Assembly (NCBI GenBank): GCA_949752795.1
Contig: OX457072.1
Coordinates: forward strand, 2,728,001 to 2,792,000
Direction of reading: 5' to 3'
Length of the DNA: 64,000 bases
Origin: Hyperoodon ampullatus
Lineage: Eukaryota; Chordata; Mammalia; Artiodactyla; Ziphiidae
This document shows positions 21,766-33,934 of this stretch, piece by piece (the stretch's first letter is position 1; each line of letters begins with the position of its first letter). The position numbers and the translations under genes are program-made. Under the pieces are notes generated by a model. That model searched no databases. It saw only the letters and a list, made by a program, of their open reading frames with translations, and was not told where the DNA came from.

Positions 21766-24049
21766 CTGAAGTAAGTAGCCTAAACCCCAAGTGCCCGTTG
21801 CTTTCCTCCTGACGGATGAAGGCAAGTGGAATGCTTCTACAAGCTTTCTGCCCACACCCAGGAGGAATCTGGGCTAGTTCCTGGGGCCTCTTGACTTCCC
21901 ACAGTTCTGAAACTTGCAAGCAGCTCAGTGACTTGTGGAAATCCTCAACTGAATCTGGCCTTCCTTGCTTACTCTAAAACTGGAATGCCAGACACAAAAT
22001 GCTGATTTCACTGAAGGGAAGAGACTAAGGAACTCAGATTAATGGCGCGTGCACGCCATAAAGTCCATGGTGCGACTACCACGAGAAGCACGTAAGAAGT
22101 ATTTGTACTGATGTGGCCTCCTTCCTCACAACCATCCGACGGGATGTCACCATTTAGAACTGAGGACAGCAGAATTGCTGGCCTGAGATACTTTAAAATG
22201 TTCAGGCTCTTGGTGTGTGCAATATCACAGTAGAGATGTTTTATCAGGCAACACTGGATGTGAGTCATAGATAATTAAGCGGACTGGGCCACCTTGGCTT
22301 ATGGGTGGGCAGATAGTTTGAATTGGAAAATTTAGTTCTCCCTGAATTTGCTACTAATTAGCAGGAAAATCAATCTGAAGTTCAAGATCAGACACAACTG
22401 ATACACCTAGAATCTCTTAGTTGTCCATTAAATACACATATGGATAAACACATATGTGGCTGTCGTGAAATCATCAAATGTTAATTAAGACAGGAAGGGC
22501 CTTAGGAATATTCTGGTTAAGTTCCTTCATTGCTGCCAGGAGTGTGACTTACCTGAGGTCATCTACTAGGTGATGGAGGATGAGAGCCTGTGTCTTATTA
22601 CGGCGCACCTCTGCCTTTTAAGTGACCATGAAAAATTAACGGCAGAAACATTCTAAAAAGGGGAGAATTTGTTTAATCTTTTTGTTATTTCATCTGTATA
22701 ATGCAAATAGTGGATATTTCAATTTTGTAATATGTTTTTGTTTTTAAGTGGCATTTCTGTTTCGTACTTTTAAAACCATATAATTATGACACGCCAACGA
22801 TAGGTTCCACTCAGACGATAGCCTAGCAGGCGATGGAGAGCAGCGGACACTGATGGACACAAAGGCAACTTTCGGCAGCCACGTGTTACAGCGAGGGGCT
22901 GGTTCTTGTTTTGTCTTCCCCACACCTGAGCACGAGCAGAGCACGCTCGTGAGCCTCCGGGCCCAGCTCTGGTCAGTATCGCCACTTGCTGTTGAACAGA
23001 TGAGGAGGTTCTTTGCTGTACAAAGGCTGAGGGTGCTTTCTAGACCATCCTGAGGTCTCCCCTGGCCCTCCCACACCAGTGCCTCTGGACCGCAGCCGAG
23101 AAGCACTCTCCACGCTGCCCGTGGCTGGCGGGGGCTTCACTGAGCTGCTTCCCCATCTCCTTCTGGACACTTAGAATAAGGACATGGTCCGAGGGCCACT
23201 CATAGGACCCTTCGTCCTGACAAAACCATTGGACCAAAAAGGTGTTAAATTTCTAATCAACTCTCATTTTTGAAATGATCTTTCTAAATGGAAAAGCATT
23301 ACAGGCAAGTACTCAGCCAAAGCTCCAGGACATTGGTTTCCTGAGTTGGGAGAGACATGTGATAATAGGATGAAACTTGAGAGCAATCTAATGCACACTT
23401 CTGAGCATATTCACACTTGCTGGAAAGAGTGATTGATAGGGACGTAAAGTAATAGAGGAAACAGTAATTATAAGACTACGTCGCTGAGGATCCATAGACC
23501 AGGAAAGAATTTTATGAGTTGAATGCTGCTATAGAATCGATCCGGACATTGACTATACTAAGGTACTTATACTTTGCATAAAAATAGTCTTATACATTTA
23601 TGTTTACTATTCTTTAATCAAGTAGTTGTTAATAAACTGAAAATTCTAAGAGGGTCATAGAAAAACAAAGAATACACTTTTTCACCTAGTATTATTCCAC
23701 AGCAATTAGAAATAAATGTCCCATTTTATAATGAATTTTATTTTATAGCAAATAGGTCCTTTTAGACTTGGAACATTAGCACATTTTTTCATTTCTCAAT
23801 ATTTAGATAAGTCTTGAAAGTCTTCTGTTTTAATTACATTATTTACCCTCTCTCTATTCCAGAGTAAAATTCACAGATTGTCCCAAGCTAAATCCTTGAT
23901 TCTAATTGATTGGTAAAGATTTGGAAGCCCTATAATACAAAGCATATATTTATAACTAACTATTCAATACAATGATAAGTAGGATACTATTGATTTTAGC
24001 AACAAAAGCTATTAATTAACTAAAAATGCTCAATAATTTAATGGGGACT
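21766..24049. other. Unassigned intergenic sequence
   Basis: About 2.3 kb with no gene I can support. A stretch near 22490-22610 is faintly MIR-like, too diverged to call. Confidence 0.55.
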
Positions 24050-24181
24050 TCGTTTTTGTTTTGTTTTGTTTTGTTTAATTTTATTTATTTACTTTTTATA
24101 CAGCAGATTCTTATTAGTTATCTATTTGATATATATTAGTGTATATATATCAATCCCAATCTCTCAATTCATCCCATTTTT
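24050..24181 (-). mobile_element. L1 3' UTR fragment
   Basis: TTTTG-repeat tail, then tttttatacagcagattctt, attagttatctatttgatat and caatcccaatctctcaattc, antisense cetartiodactyl L1. 5'-truncated to about 100 bp. Confidence 0.8.
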
Positions 24182-24671
24182 AAAATTTTTTTAAATTTAA
24201 TTTTACCCATGAAAAATTAAATGCTATAGAACTTGCATTCTCTCCACAAACAACTAGAAAACGATTCAAAAAGTATCAAATAAGTGCTTCCGGACTTTGG
24301 ACAAGAAGCCGCACAGGACTGAGAAAAGGGAAGCAAGCAAGGCAAGCCTGAGATGCTCCAGATTCCTGCCTGGGGGAGGAAACCCAGGCAGAGCCGGAGG
24401 TCTTAGCATTGAGGAGAAAGAGACCAGAGTTGAAAGAGGCTGAGGCAGCTAGATTTTGAGGGGAAGAGCCTGGGGTTGGGGGAGGCTCTGAGAGCTGCAG
24501 ACGGGACCCCTTGAGTCTTTGGCAAGTATCGCAGGAACCACCATCCAATAATGACAGTTGGAGAGCACGCGGAGCTCACACTGGACTGGACGTAGTTCAT
24601 GTTCACACCAGCTACAGGGAATAAACTTTGTAAAACATGGACACTGAGCAGAATGGTCAGGAGACTATTCC
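24182..24671. other. Unassigned intergenic sequence
   Basis: Possibly an ancient LINE internal piece around 24260-24560, but not identifiable with confidence. Confidence 0.45.
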
Positions 24672-24900
24672 CTTAGTCGATGAGTTAGCTCAAGCTGCCG
24701 TAACGGATACCACAGATTGGGTGGCCTAAACAATAGAAGTGAATATTCTCCCAATTCTGGAGGCTGGTAGTCTGAGATCAAGACTCGACAAGGCCTGGCT
24801 TCTGGTGAGAGCTCTCTTCCTGGCTCACAGATGGTCACCTTCTTGCTGTGGCCTCACATGGCCTTTCCATAGCCAGGAACGACTTTCTTCTGTGCGGTGA
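24672..24900 (-). mobile_element. MLT1-type MaLR LTR, 3' part
   Basis: In reverse orientation the phrases gctcaagctgccgtaacg, cagattgggtggcctaaaca, ccaattctggaggctggtag and cttgctgtggcctcacatgg match the 3' end of MLT1 LTRs. The U3 side fades out near 24900. Confidence 0.75.
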
Positions 24901-25689
24901 CCATGGGCTCAGCCACTGCCCAGACAGGTAGAAGGGGAAAAAGCGGGGGGAGCACAGAAAGAAGAACCTTCTGGGCCACGGTTAGAGTTTGCACACATTC
25001 CTTGAGGTCACAGTCCAATATACAGAATGCAGTCACGGGACCATGTTTAACTGAAGAACTATTTGTGTGGATTTTGGTGAGCAGCTAACGGTTTCCACTC
25101 CAGAGATCCCCCAATACCCATCATGCCTTCCACTGCACATATGTGAACCCCTCACCCTCCTCCTTAAGAAACAACTCACATCCCATCCGACTACTGCACT
25201 CAGCTCAACTCTGGATCTCTGTGCCCTCTTCTTTGTTAGGTCCTGGCACTTATGAACTAAAAGGCAGGTGGTCTGTGCTCCACCTGCCATCCCCCATCCC
25301 ATAATATATGATGGTAGAGCAAGGACAAGATAAGTGAAGCAAAAACTCTATGCAGTAAAAGGACAAATAGTATCACAGGGCAGTCCCAGGTTCACAGAAG
25401 TAACGGGATTCTCCTGGGTGGGTGTCAGGACTCTGCTGTGCCCTGGCGGGGGTCTGCTCTCTGGGGTACATTCTCTTGTCTAATGTGTCCCCTGGGTCCA
25501 GCCTCTGGGAAGTTCTTCCTTCTCCATCATCTTCCTTGGTCACGTCTGAAGTGGACATTCACTAAGAACAAGAGTTATGATACTAGAACTTGTTAAATCA
25601 AATATCCATGTTAAATGTTAAGGGTATCAATGATAGATACAGAAATATAGTTTATAACTCCCAAATCACAGGGGGAGAAGTAGAACTAG
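24901..25689. other. Unassigned intergenic sequence
   Basis: No gene recognized. Could hide further LTR remnant. Confidence 0.5.
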
Positions 25690-26310
25690 TGAAAATTTGA
25701 TCAAGCCAATTAAGAGGAGTTAGTGCATGCTAAGTGGAAAACACAAACTAAAATGGTAGAAAAAATCAGAATACATCTCTAAGTTCACTAATGTAAAGAG
25801 ATAAAACTTACTAAATAAAAGAGATTCTCATATTGGATAAATGGGAGAATCCAGCTATATACTTTTTACAAGGAAATCACACAAAACCTAATTACACAGA
25901 AAAGATGAAAGTAAAGGGATGGCAAATACTACATATTCATTGTGACATCATTTGCAGTTGTTCAGAATTAGAAATAATATACATGCCCATCAAGAGGGAA
26001 ATGGATAAACAAATATAGTCATTGCATTTGGTATGAATGTGCTAGATTTACTCTTACCAACATGTATGAATCTTAAAAACATAACATTATGTGAATAAAA
26101 CTTCGTAATGCAAGGATGCACAGTCTGACACCAATTATTTAGAAAAATGTAAGGTGTATACAATATGAATATATATAAATATAGTACAAAGGTTTAAAAA
26201 CATACATAAAAAAGATGCAAACTAACTTTAGGATAGTGGTAAACTATAGGTAGGGAGAGGAAAGATATAGGGTTGGGATTTGATTATTTAGATACTATTT
26301 ATATCTTAAA
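25690..26310 (+). mobile_element. Ancient L1, internally deleted
   Basis: ORF2 endonuclease-region phrases (gaaagtaaagggatggcaaa near 25910) jump within a few bases to the ORF2 end and 3' phrases (gggaaatggataaacaaata near 26000). Most of ORF2 is therefore missing. Confidence 0.65.
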
Positions 26311-26694
26311 AATTGAAGTCAAATATGATAAAATGTTAAGTCTGGGTGTGTATAATTTAATGTATATTATATTATATTATATTTCTATATATCTGAACTA
26401 CTAATAAAATAAATGTTTGGGCTCATGCCCAAACACTAAATCATCCAACATCATTATACCTTTCTCTCCTGCAAAACTTCCTAGTTAATATTTCCTTCTT
26501 TCCAAGCTTCAATAAATGCTTATTCCAGTTAGAAGTTAATATATTCTTCCTTTCAATATGCACACTTAAATCCAAAACCCCCTTTGTGTTTCTGTTCTCT
26601 GTCCCAAAGGAGATGAGGAGAGTGGTGGGTCTAGGTAAGAGTGATGAATTTGAAGCACCTGCTCACTAGAATAGAAAAGCCCTGGGAGAATTCT
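26311..26694. other. Unassigned AT-rich sequence
   Basis: Contains tattatattatatt repeats near 26365 and a short perfect hairpin (tgtttgggc ... gcccaaaca) at 26414-26435. No gene. Confidence 0.6.
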
Positions 26695-26708
26695 AAAAGA
26701 TAAGTTTA

Positions 26709-27068
26709 GGAACTTCCCTGGTGGCACAGTGGTTAAGAATCTGCCTGCCAGTGCAGGGGACACGGGTTTGAGCCCTGGTCCGGGAAGATCCCATATGCCA
26801 CGGAGCAACGAAGCCCGTGCACCGCAACTACTGAGCCTGAGCTCTAGAGCCCGTGAGCCACAATTACTGAGCCCACATGCCACAACTACTGAGCTCACGT
26901 GCCTAAAGCCTGGGCTCCACAACAAAGAGAAGCCACTGCAATGAGAAGCCCACACACCACAACGAAGAATAGCCCCCACTCACCGCAACTAGAGAAACCC
27001 CGCGTGCAGCAACAAAGACCCAATGCAGCCAAAAAAATAATTTTAAAAAATAAAAAATAAATTTAAAA
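26709..27068 (+). mobile_element. CHR-type SINE, long form
   Basis: Begins ggaacttccctggtggcaca and carries the repeated 'caactactgagc' middle, then acccaatgcagcc and an A/AAAT tail. It lacks an obvious TSD of its own next to its tail. Confidence 0.92.
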
Positions 27069-27238
27069 AACTGACCTGGTTGTTACAGGAATTCCACTGT
27101 CTCCTTTCTCTGTCCTCTCCTTGCAAATAACAATCTACCAAGTTAAAACAAAAAAAGGTAAAATGTAACCTGCTTTAATTCTAATCAGAAGCACTCAAAA
27201 GTTGTATATAAAATCAATGTATAAATGTTATTAGTTTA

Positions 27239-27589
27239 GGGCTTCCCTGGTGGTGCAGTGGTTAAGAGTCCACCTGCCAATGCAGGGGACATGGGTTCGA
27301 GCCCTGGTCTGGGAAGATCCCACATGCCGCAGAGCAACTAAGCCCGTGCGCCACAACTACTGAGCCTGCACTCTAGGGCCCGTGAGCCACAACTACTGAG
27401 ACCACGTGCCACAACTACTGAAGCCCATGTGCCTAGAGCCCGTGCTCTGCAACAAGAGAAGCCACCGCAATGAGAAGCCCGCGCACCGCAACGAAGAGTA
27501 GCCCCCGCTCACCGCAACTAGAGAAACCCCGCGCGCAGCAACGAAGACCCAACGCAGCCAAAAATAAATAAATAAATAAATTTATTTAA
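27239..27589 (+). mobile_element. CHR-type SINE, long form
   Basis: Complete copy from gggcttccctggtggtgcag to acccaacgcagcc and (AAAT)n. The right flank aaaagataagttta (27590-27603) exactly matches the left flank of the preceding SINE (26695-26708). Confidence 0.93.
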
Positions 27590-27603
27590 AAAAGATAAGT
27601 TTA

Positions 27604-28585
27604 ATAGTTGGGAACATAGAGAACTAGGTTTAGAAGAGAAAGAATTTTCAGGGAAGAGGCAATTTTGTTATTATTTTTGTTGGTGTTGTTGTTAAGCAAA
27701 ATTATTTGGGTGAATTGATGACTCATCTTGATGTAACAGATCAGAGCAAAACAAGACCTAAATATCCCTGATTTTCAGTGCTTGAATTTTGACCATTAGA
27801 CTGTAATTCTTATAAGTATGGAACATTTTAGATATTTCTTAATGACTAAATGTTTAAAAGCAGTGAACTCATTGCTTTTCAGAATGAATTAGAGTTAAGA
27901 TCATTATCTAAAAATGGGTTTTCCATAAAAGTGGAAATTTACAGCTTACTTTAAGAATTCATTGAAAAAGCTCTTTTTGAACAATGTCAGAGAAAAAAAA
28001 TTATTCTGTGTCCTCCTTTTACTGCATGTAGCATTTAAGAAATTAGTATTTGAACATTTCAGTGCAAGATATATAATATGTTCACATGCATTATTCTGAT
28101 CTTCTTTGCAATTTATCTTTGCAAGTTTGTAAAATTGATATTTATACAGCATTTAAACATATTTTAGTTTGAAAGATCATCTTTCTGGAGTTGGCTGTCA
28201 TCCCAACCAAGGTTGCTGTGAGGCTTGAGGCTGTGAGGTGATTTGACAAGTCTCAGATGGGTTAATAAATACAAGGGGAGGAAAAAACTTTAAGACAGTG
28301 TAATTTCAGTGTCAGGACATGCTGGCTGGCATAGCATAAAATATTAGAATAAATATGAAAGCAGTAAAATATATTTAGATGTCAGGATTTTAGTCAATAA
28401 ATGTTTTCAGAATAGCATAAGAAAACCACTGTTTTTCAATGCACACAAATCTGCTTGATAAATACACTGAAAGATTCAATTTTAAAATTCAAAGGAAAAA
28501 TAATAAATTTTTAAAAATAATCAAGCCAAACAATGATCTTACGAACTTGAAACCTAGGGAAAAATTAATTCTTATATGATTAGAA
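27604..28585. other. Unassigned AT-rich intergenic sequence
   Basis: No recognized gene or repeat. Confidence 0.6.
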
Positions 28586-29160
28586 TGTGTGGGGGAAGAA
28601 AGGGTTTTTCCTTTTACCCTCCTAGGTTCTTCAGCTGGGGCCCTGCAAATCAGACTGACAAAAGACACATTAATCAGAGAGAAGCAAACAGAAGTTTATT
28701 AACATGTGCAGCATGCATACATACAGGTGAGTGATGAGTAACTCAAAAGGGTGGTTAGAACTTGAGCTTCTATCTATAGCATCTTACCAAAGACCTATAA
28801 ATTTGTAGAGAAGTGACAAGACAAAGGAAAAGGTTTTAGGCTTCCAAGGGTAACAAACTGTGGGTAGGTAAACATGGGAGAAATTATGGAGTAAAGTATG
28901 TTTGTGCAGGTGCATCTCTGCACCTAATCTGTCCTCCATGTGGTTATATAAAAAAAAAAAATCCCTGCAGAGGGGATTTATGGCAGTCCTGATTTCTCAG
29001 AAGTTTCTGCTTTGGGTCGAATAAGGGAAGCTCAAACAAGGTATCTTTCTGCATCTACTGACTCTCAAATATCTTCAGCTAAAAATAGTCCTTATGCCAA
29101 AGTCGTGTATTTTGGGGTGGGATATTTTGATTTTATAAAAATGCATTTAAATTAGTTTGA
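28586..29160 (-). mobile_element. ERV-type LTR, probable
   Basis: Minus-strand AATAAA at 28695-28700 is preceded upstream by a TATA-like tttatagg near 28790 and followed by a ~110 bp U5 that ends at CA (complement of TGTG at 28586). The U3 end is approximate; no TSD found. Confidence 0.5.
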
Positions 29161-29497
29161 ACCCTAACATTGATCATAATACCTACCCTTAGCCTAACAT
29201 TAATCCTAACTCTGTGAAATGACATTTACCTATTATCATGCTTCCTTTTGTGTTTGCTTACTTTCCTGTTTCTCCTCAGAGGTGAAGAAATGCCTCTATG
29301 TAGGGGGCATCTTAAAATTTTTATGAAAAATACTTATTCACCCAAAAGAGCTTAAAGATAGAAGTACTCTACAATAACGTGCGGCTTACAAAATCTTTTG
29401 GCGTTACATCCTCCAAACGCTGCAGCCACGCTTGTGGTCAAGTACACATTTATTGGAAGGAGTTTTGGTGCTCTGGTATGAAGGGTAGACATTTGGG
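29161..29497. other. Unassigned intergenic sequence
   Basis: No recognized element. Confidence 0.55.
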
Positions 29498-29512
29498 GGA
29501 GTTGAGACTTTT

Positions 29513-29723
29513 TGTTTTGTTTTGTTTTTTGCCGTACGCGGGCCTCTCACTGTTGTGGCCTCTCCCGTTGCAGAGCACAGGCTCCGGACGCGCAGGCTCA
29601 GCGGCCATGGCTCACGGGCCCAGCCTCTCCGCGGCATGCGGGATCTTCCCGGACCGGGACATGAACCCACGTCCCCTGCATTGGCAGGCCGACTCCCAAC
29701 CACTGCGCCACCAGGGAAGCCCA
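29513..29723 (-). mobile_element. CHR-type SINE, short form
   Basis: TTTTG-rich tail, tgccgtacgcgggcctctca, and the head ending in ccaccagggaagccc. An imperfect 15-bp TSD lies at 29498-29512 and 29724-29738 (two mismatches). Confidence 0.93.
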
Positions 29724-29738
29724 GGAATTGAGGCTTTT

Positions 29739-30399
29739 AACAATGCTCCAAAAATGTTTCCTCTCCACGTGTTCCTCCCACGGCCCCTCAGGCACCAGCA
29801 TGTACTTCAAGATATGCCAGTGTAGCCCTGCCCTCAATTTCAGTGGGGTTTCAGAAGGTAGAAAGGGTACTTCCCTGCAAGGGAGGCCCGGCGAGGCAGA
29901 AGACTTTTAGGAGGACTGCTCAAATTATGCCACAGTTGTCACCTTCCCACTTTGCCCATGAATATTGTTTGCAAAATGAACACGTTCTTTTTCGGAACAC
30001 AAAATTTACCTCTCAAGAGGTGATTTGACAAGTCCCAGACAGGAGTAATAGTTTTCTCTCTTGGTTATTTATCTGAGGATCGACATTTCAAAGCCCTGAT
30101 CCACAGATTCTAGAACATTTTCAAGTAATGCTTTTACATGCAATCAATAGAAGTGCTTTTTCCTTGGAGCTGAAGCTTCAGTGGCGCTTGGTGGTCTTTA
30201 ATCATGAATTGCTCGTGATGGCTGTTGGCCTCTCACCAGGCACTCTGACCAACTTACCCTCCACCTACACCAGTAATTGTACTTTACTTGTGCTGGAAGC
30301 TGTCAGCTAAGTGAAGCCAACTAGTTTCCCAAATAATTGGCCTAAAACATACTGCATTTTCACTCTGCATTGCATTTAATAGAAGTAAATCCCCCTTTC
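29739..30399. other. Unassigned intergenic sequence
   Basis: No recognized gene. Confidence 0.55.
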
Positions 30400-30615
30400 T
30401 GTGCACCACAAAAGACTTTTATTTTTGTCTCTATTATAGCATTGCTGTCATTCTATCTTAAATCATATCAAGCTGTTTTCAGACCTACCTCACCATTAGA
30501 CTATTAATTCCTCACATGTAGGTATGTTTCTTATTCATTATTATATTTCTGACACCTAGAATATGGTATCTGGTATATATCAAATGTTGTTTAAATATTG
30601 TAAATGAAATAACTT
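30400..30615 (+). mobile_element. L2 3' region, diverged
   Basis: The order of phrases (tagactattaattcctcaca, ttcttattcattattatatt, tgacacctagaatatggtat, gtatatatcaaatgttgttt) follows the L2 3' end. Confidence 0.5.
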
Positions 30616-31164
30616 TCACCTTATGGTAGGGTAGGATAATTTGAGGGGCCCGTGTGTGCATGTGGTGTTATCTGGAGATGTATTTAAAATTTCACGTGTT
30701 GTAAGAATAAAAGTGAAAGATGCCTCCAGATGCGAGAAGGGATTTGAGTGAGAGGAGCTGTGAGTGGTGAGCAAGGGAAAGACTCGTCTGGTTATTCCTT
30801 ACTCTGGAAATGAACGAGTGCTGGAAACATTCCAGCAAGAGTATCTCAGTGGTGGCCCAGACAGAGCTGCTTTCAAAGCAGAAAGAAGGTTTTCTCTGTT
30901 AGGTTCAGCTGAGCCTCCTTGAAGAGCTCTAGGTAGCAGGACCTCTGAGATCACTCCTACACCCCCCTTTTAAGGGCAAGAGTCTACCTTGTAATAGGGA
31001 CCTTGCTGAGCACCCTCCATAACTAGACACTGCCGGCCTTCGCAGCTGCTAAGTCAGCAGTGCAGGGCAGAGGTTAGGGTGAGGCCTCCTGCAGAGGACC
31101 ATAGATACTGCCAGGAGGGGGAGGGGTTGCCAGGGCAACCTCAAAGCCAAGGAAGTTGGGGTTC
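30616..31164. other. Unassigned intergenic sequence
   Basis: No recognized element. Confidence 0.55.
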
Positions 31165-31345
31165 TCTAGGGAGTTAAGTGCATGCACTTTGTTTGCAGTC
31201 AGATCTAGGTTGCATCTCATTCTACCACTCGGCAGATTTTGACCTGAAGCAAGTTAGGTAAGTCTTCCTTTCTTCATCCAGAAAGTGAGGATGATTCCTG
31301 GCATGAAGTCAGCACTAAATACTTGATGTTATTATTTTTACGTTA
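31165..31345 (+). mobile_element. MIR
   Basis: The sense MIR pattern is visible: gcatgcactttgtttgcagt, cattctaccactcggcagat, gaagcaagttaggtaagtct, catccagaaagtgaggatga and an ATT-rich end, with part of the core deleted. Confidence 0.75.
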
Positions 31346-32082
31346 CTTTTATTATTGGAGTGGCAAGAGCAAGGCTAAAGAGAACAAAAAGGTTCCAGGA
31401 ACGCACAGGGACAGCTGGTTTATCCACAACTAAAGATAAACCCACTCAGGTAGGGTCAGGGATTCCACTTGGCTTTAAGATGTTATCAACTCAAAGTTCG
31501 AATCAATTTAGACTGAAAGAGAGTAGCTCAGCTCAGCCAGATAATGTTGAGGAAAAGATAATAAGGGCCATGTTCTCCACCTGCTCTGCTGTCCCAATTG
31601 CCTGTACTGGACAAACACGTCCACGTCTTTGCACTCATGGAATTTTATTCATTTTCCTTTGCTTACATTTTCAAGGTTCCTTCTGGAAAATGCTAATCTC
31701 ATGGGAACAGAGGGTCTAGAGAAGCTTCATAACCCAGGGAGTAGACAGGGCTGAGCAGGAGTGAGCTCACAGAGGGCAAGGTTGTTTTTCCCTCCCAGGC
31801 TCCCTCTCTAAACCAGAAAGAAAGAACTGCCGAGAGACACGTGATCTGGGCTGCCTTGTGCATGTCCTGAGGGATAACAAATCCAGTCTTATTGAGTTAA
31901 TATGAGTTGGCTTTTTAAATACATTTTACCAACATATACTATTGTAAATAAATACCTGGTTATGTCAGCTTTTAAACTTTTGTGGATAAGTGAAAATTTA
32001 CTATGTTAGAAGATATTTTCTTAGTCCCATACTGTAGATTTCATACACATTTAGCAGATGGAAAGGAGAAAAATTTCAAAAT
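31346..32082. other. Unassigned intergenic sequence
   Basis: A 119-codon open frame at 31360-31719 has no recognizable domain and is probably chance. Confidence 0.55.
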
Positions 32083-32096
32083 GTTGGGTTGTATTT

Positions 32097-32492
32097 TTTT
32101 TAATTTTTTTTTGGCTGAGTTGGGTCTTCGTTGCTGCAGGCGGGCTTTCTCTAGTTGCGGCGAGCGGGGGCTACTCTTCGTTGCAGTGCGCAGGCTTCTC
32201 ATTGCAGTGGCTTCTCTTGTTGTGGAGCTCGGGCTCTAGGCAAGTGGGCTTCGGTAGTTGTGGCACGCGGGCTCAGTAGTTGTGGCTCGCGGGCTCTAGA
32301 GCACAGGCTTCAGTAGTTGTGGCACATGGGCTCAGTAGTTGTGGCTCGTGGGCTCTAGAGCGCAGGCTCAGTAGTTGTGGCGCACGGGCTTAGTTGCTCT
32401 GCAGCATGTGGGATCTTCCCGGACCAGGGCTCGAACCCGTGTCCCCTGCATTGACAGGCAGATTCTTAACCACTGCGCCACCAAGGAAACCC
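32097..32492 (-). mobile_element. CHR-type SINE, long form
   Basis: Full-length reverse copy with several 'agtagttgtggc' modules. A perfect 14-bp TSD, gttgggttgtattt, lies at 32083-32096 and 32493-32506. Confidence 0.96.
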
Positions 32493-32506
32493 GTTGGGTT
32501 GTATTT

Positions 32507-33029
32507 GACAAAAGCTTTTTAAGAGCTTTAAATGTTACTTTAAATCCAGTTCTTTATCACCCTTTTCTATTTTCATAATATCTCACTTCATTCCTGATGA
32601 GTGGGATGCTTTTCTACATTTGCCTGGGACGGAAAACTCAGGTTACAAGCTCGTGGGAATGCTGAGCTCTGGCAAGGTCAAGGTCAAGATGTTAAGAGGA
32701 CTTTGCTCTCAGTCTTTTTCCCTCCAATTAACCTGCTGTTCAAGGAAAAATCCCAAAGACCGTAGACAGCTTCTCCTTCTTTCCTTTCAAATCGACTGCA
32801 TGATTGCTTGCAAATAACATTTGTTTTGCAAACTGGCTGCAGAATCTTTACGTGCAAATCATTATAAGCCAAACCTGGATCTCTCGGGGCTGATTTTCGA
32901 CTCTTATTTTTACATCTTGTTCTGAAATTTGATGAACTGGCAGCAGCACAAGAAAACTGTTTAAAAAGCTCTTGCTGGAAGGGAGGTTTCACGACTTATG
33001 GTGACAGAAGGGATCTCTCTGGAGCCCAG
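32507..33029. other. Unassigned intergenic sequence
   Basis: No recognized element. Confidence 0.55.
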
Positions 33030-33330
33030 AGGTGGTTTTGTCAAAGACAAACAAAGCGGACGTTCGTTAAGGTGGTGAGAATACTTTATCGTCACTACCG
33101 ACAGCTGGGAGAGTGGCGCCCCATTCCGATTTGTGCCGAGTGACTGGATGCTTTAAAGGGAGGGTGAGGGAGTGAGGGGGCAAGCAGGGCCTCAGTAGAG
33201 TCAGGGAAGGGAAAAACCACGAAGCCTTGGTCAGTGTAAATGCATCCAGGCAGCTGTGTCTGCTGGCTGACAGCTAAGAAAGTTAGGATTTTATTCTCCC
33301 ACAGAGACTGGAAGACTGAGGCCCTACGCT
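33030..33330 (-). mobile_element. LTR-like segment related to the 20.4 kb LTR
   Basis: Shares ggtgagggagtgag (33163-33176) and, 20 bp further on, agagtcaggg (33197-33206) with the solo LTR at 20423-21107, where the same two words occur at 20850-20863 and 20886-20895. Boundaries are unclear and may extend to about 33600. Confidence 0.4.
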
Positions 33331-33713
33331 TCCTGATTCTTTCAAAGAGTGGCTTTCAGGTCCTTGAGAAAGGCACTGCTGGGTTGTAGGAGATACATGC
33401 ACATCTCAAGGGCACAGAGGAAGGATTCACAATGGTAAACCCTTTTCAGGAAAAGCTCTAAGAAAGGGAGGTCAAGGGCCCATCCCTTGGTGTTAACTAG
33501 AACAAGCAATAAATTCTTTAGACAGCCCTGAGCAACTCCAGACAGGAGCTCAGAATGGGCTGGGTCTCCCCAGAAGCACTACCTTAAGCTGCTGGAGGCC
33601 AATTTAAAGTCTGGTCCAGTCTGCAGCCTGGGGTCTGAAGGAGCGGTCACTGTCGAGAAGTTCTGTGGTTCTGGGTTCATGAGAGAGACCCAATGCTTCG
33701 GTTTAGACTCGTT

Positions 33714-33924
33714 GATTTTTGTTTTTTGTTTTTTTTTGTTTTTTTTTTGCGGTACACGGGCCTCTCCCGTTGTAGAGCACAGGCTCCGGACGCGCAGGCT
33801 CAGTGGCCGTGGCTCATGGGCCCAGCCTCTCCGCGGCACGTGGGATCTTCCCGAACCGGGGAACGAACCCATGTCCCCTGCATCGGCAGGCAGACTCTCA
33901 ACCACTGCGCCACCAGGGAAGCCC
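33714..33924 (-). mobile_element. CHR-type SINE, short form
   Basis: T-rich tail, tgcggtacacgggcctctcc (with a small deletion of 'actgttgtggcctct'), head ending ccaccagggaagccc. A 10-bp TSD, tagactcgtt, lies at 33704-33713 and 33925-33934. Confidence 0.95.
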
Positions 33925-33934
33925 TAGACTCGTT

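Noticed and set aside
31360..31719. 119-codon plus-strand frame with a basic N-terminus
   Set aside because: No domain, no homologous family recognized, and no supporting promoter or splice context in a gene desert.
203..33934. Regularly recurring ~30-60 bp identical words across the window, considered as a CRISPR-like or satellite array
   Set aside because: They are dispersed SINE copies in both orientations with separate target duplications, kilobases apart.
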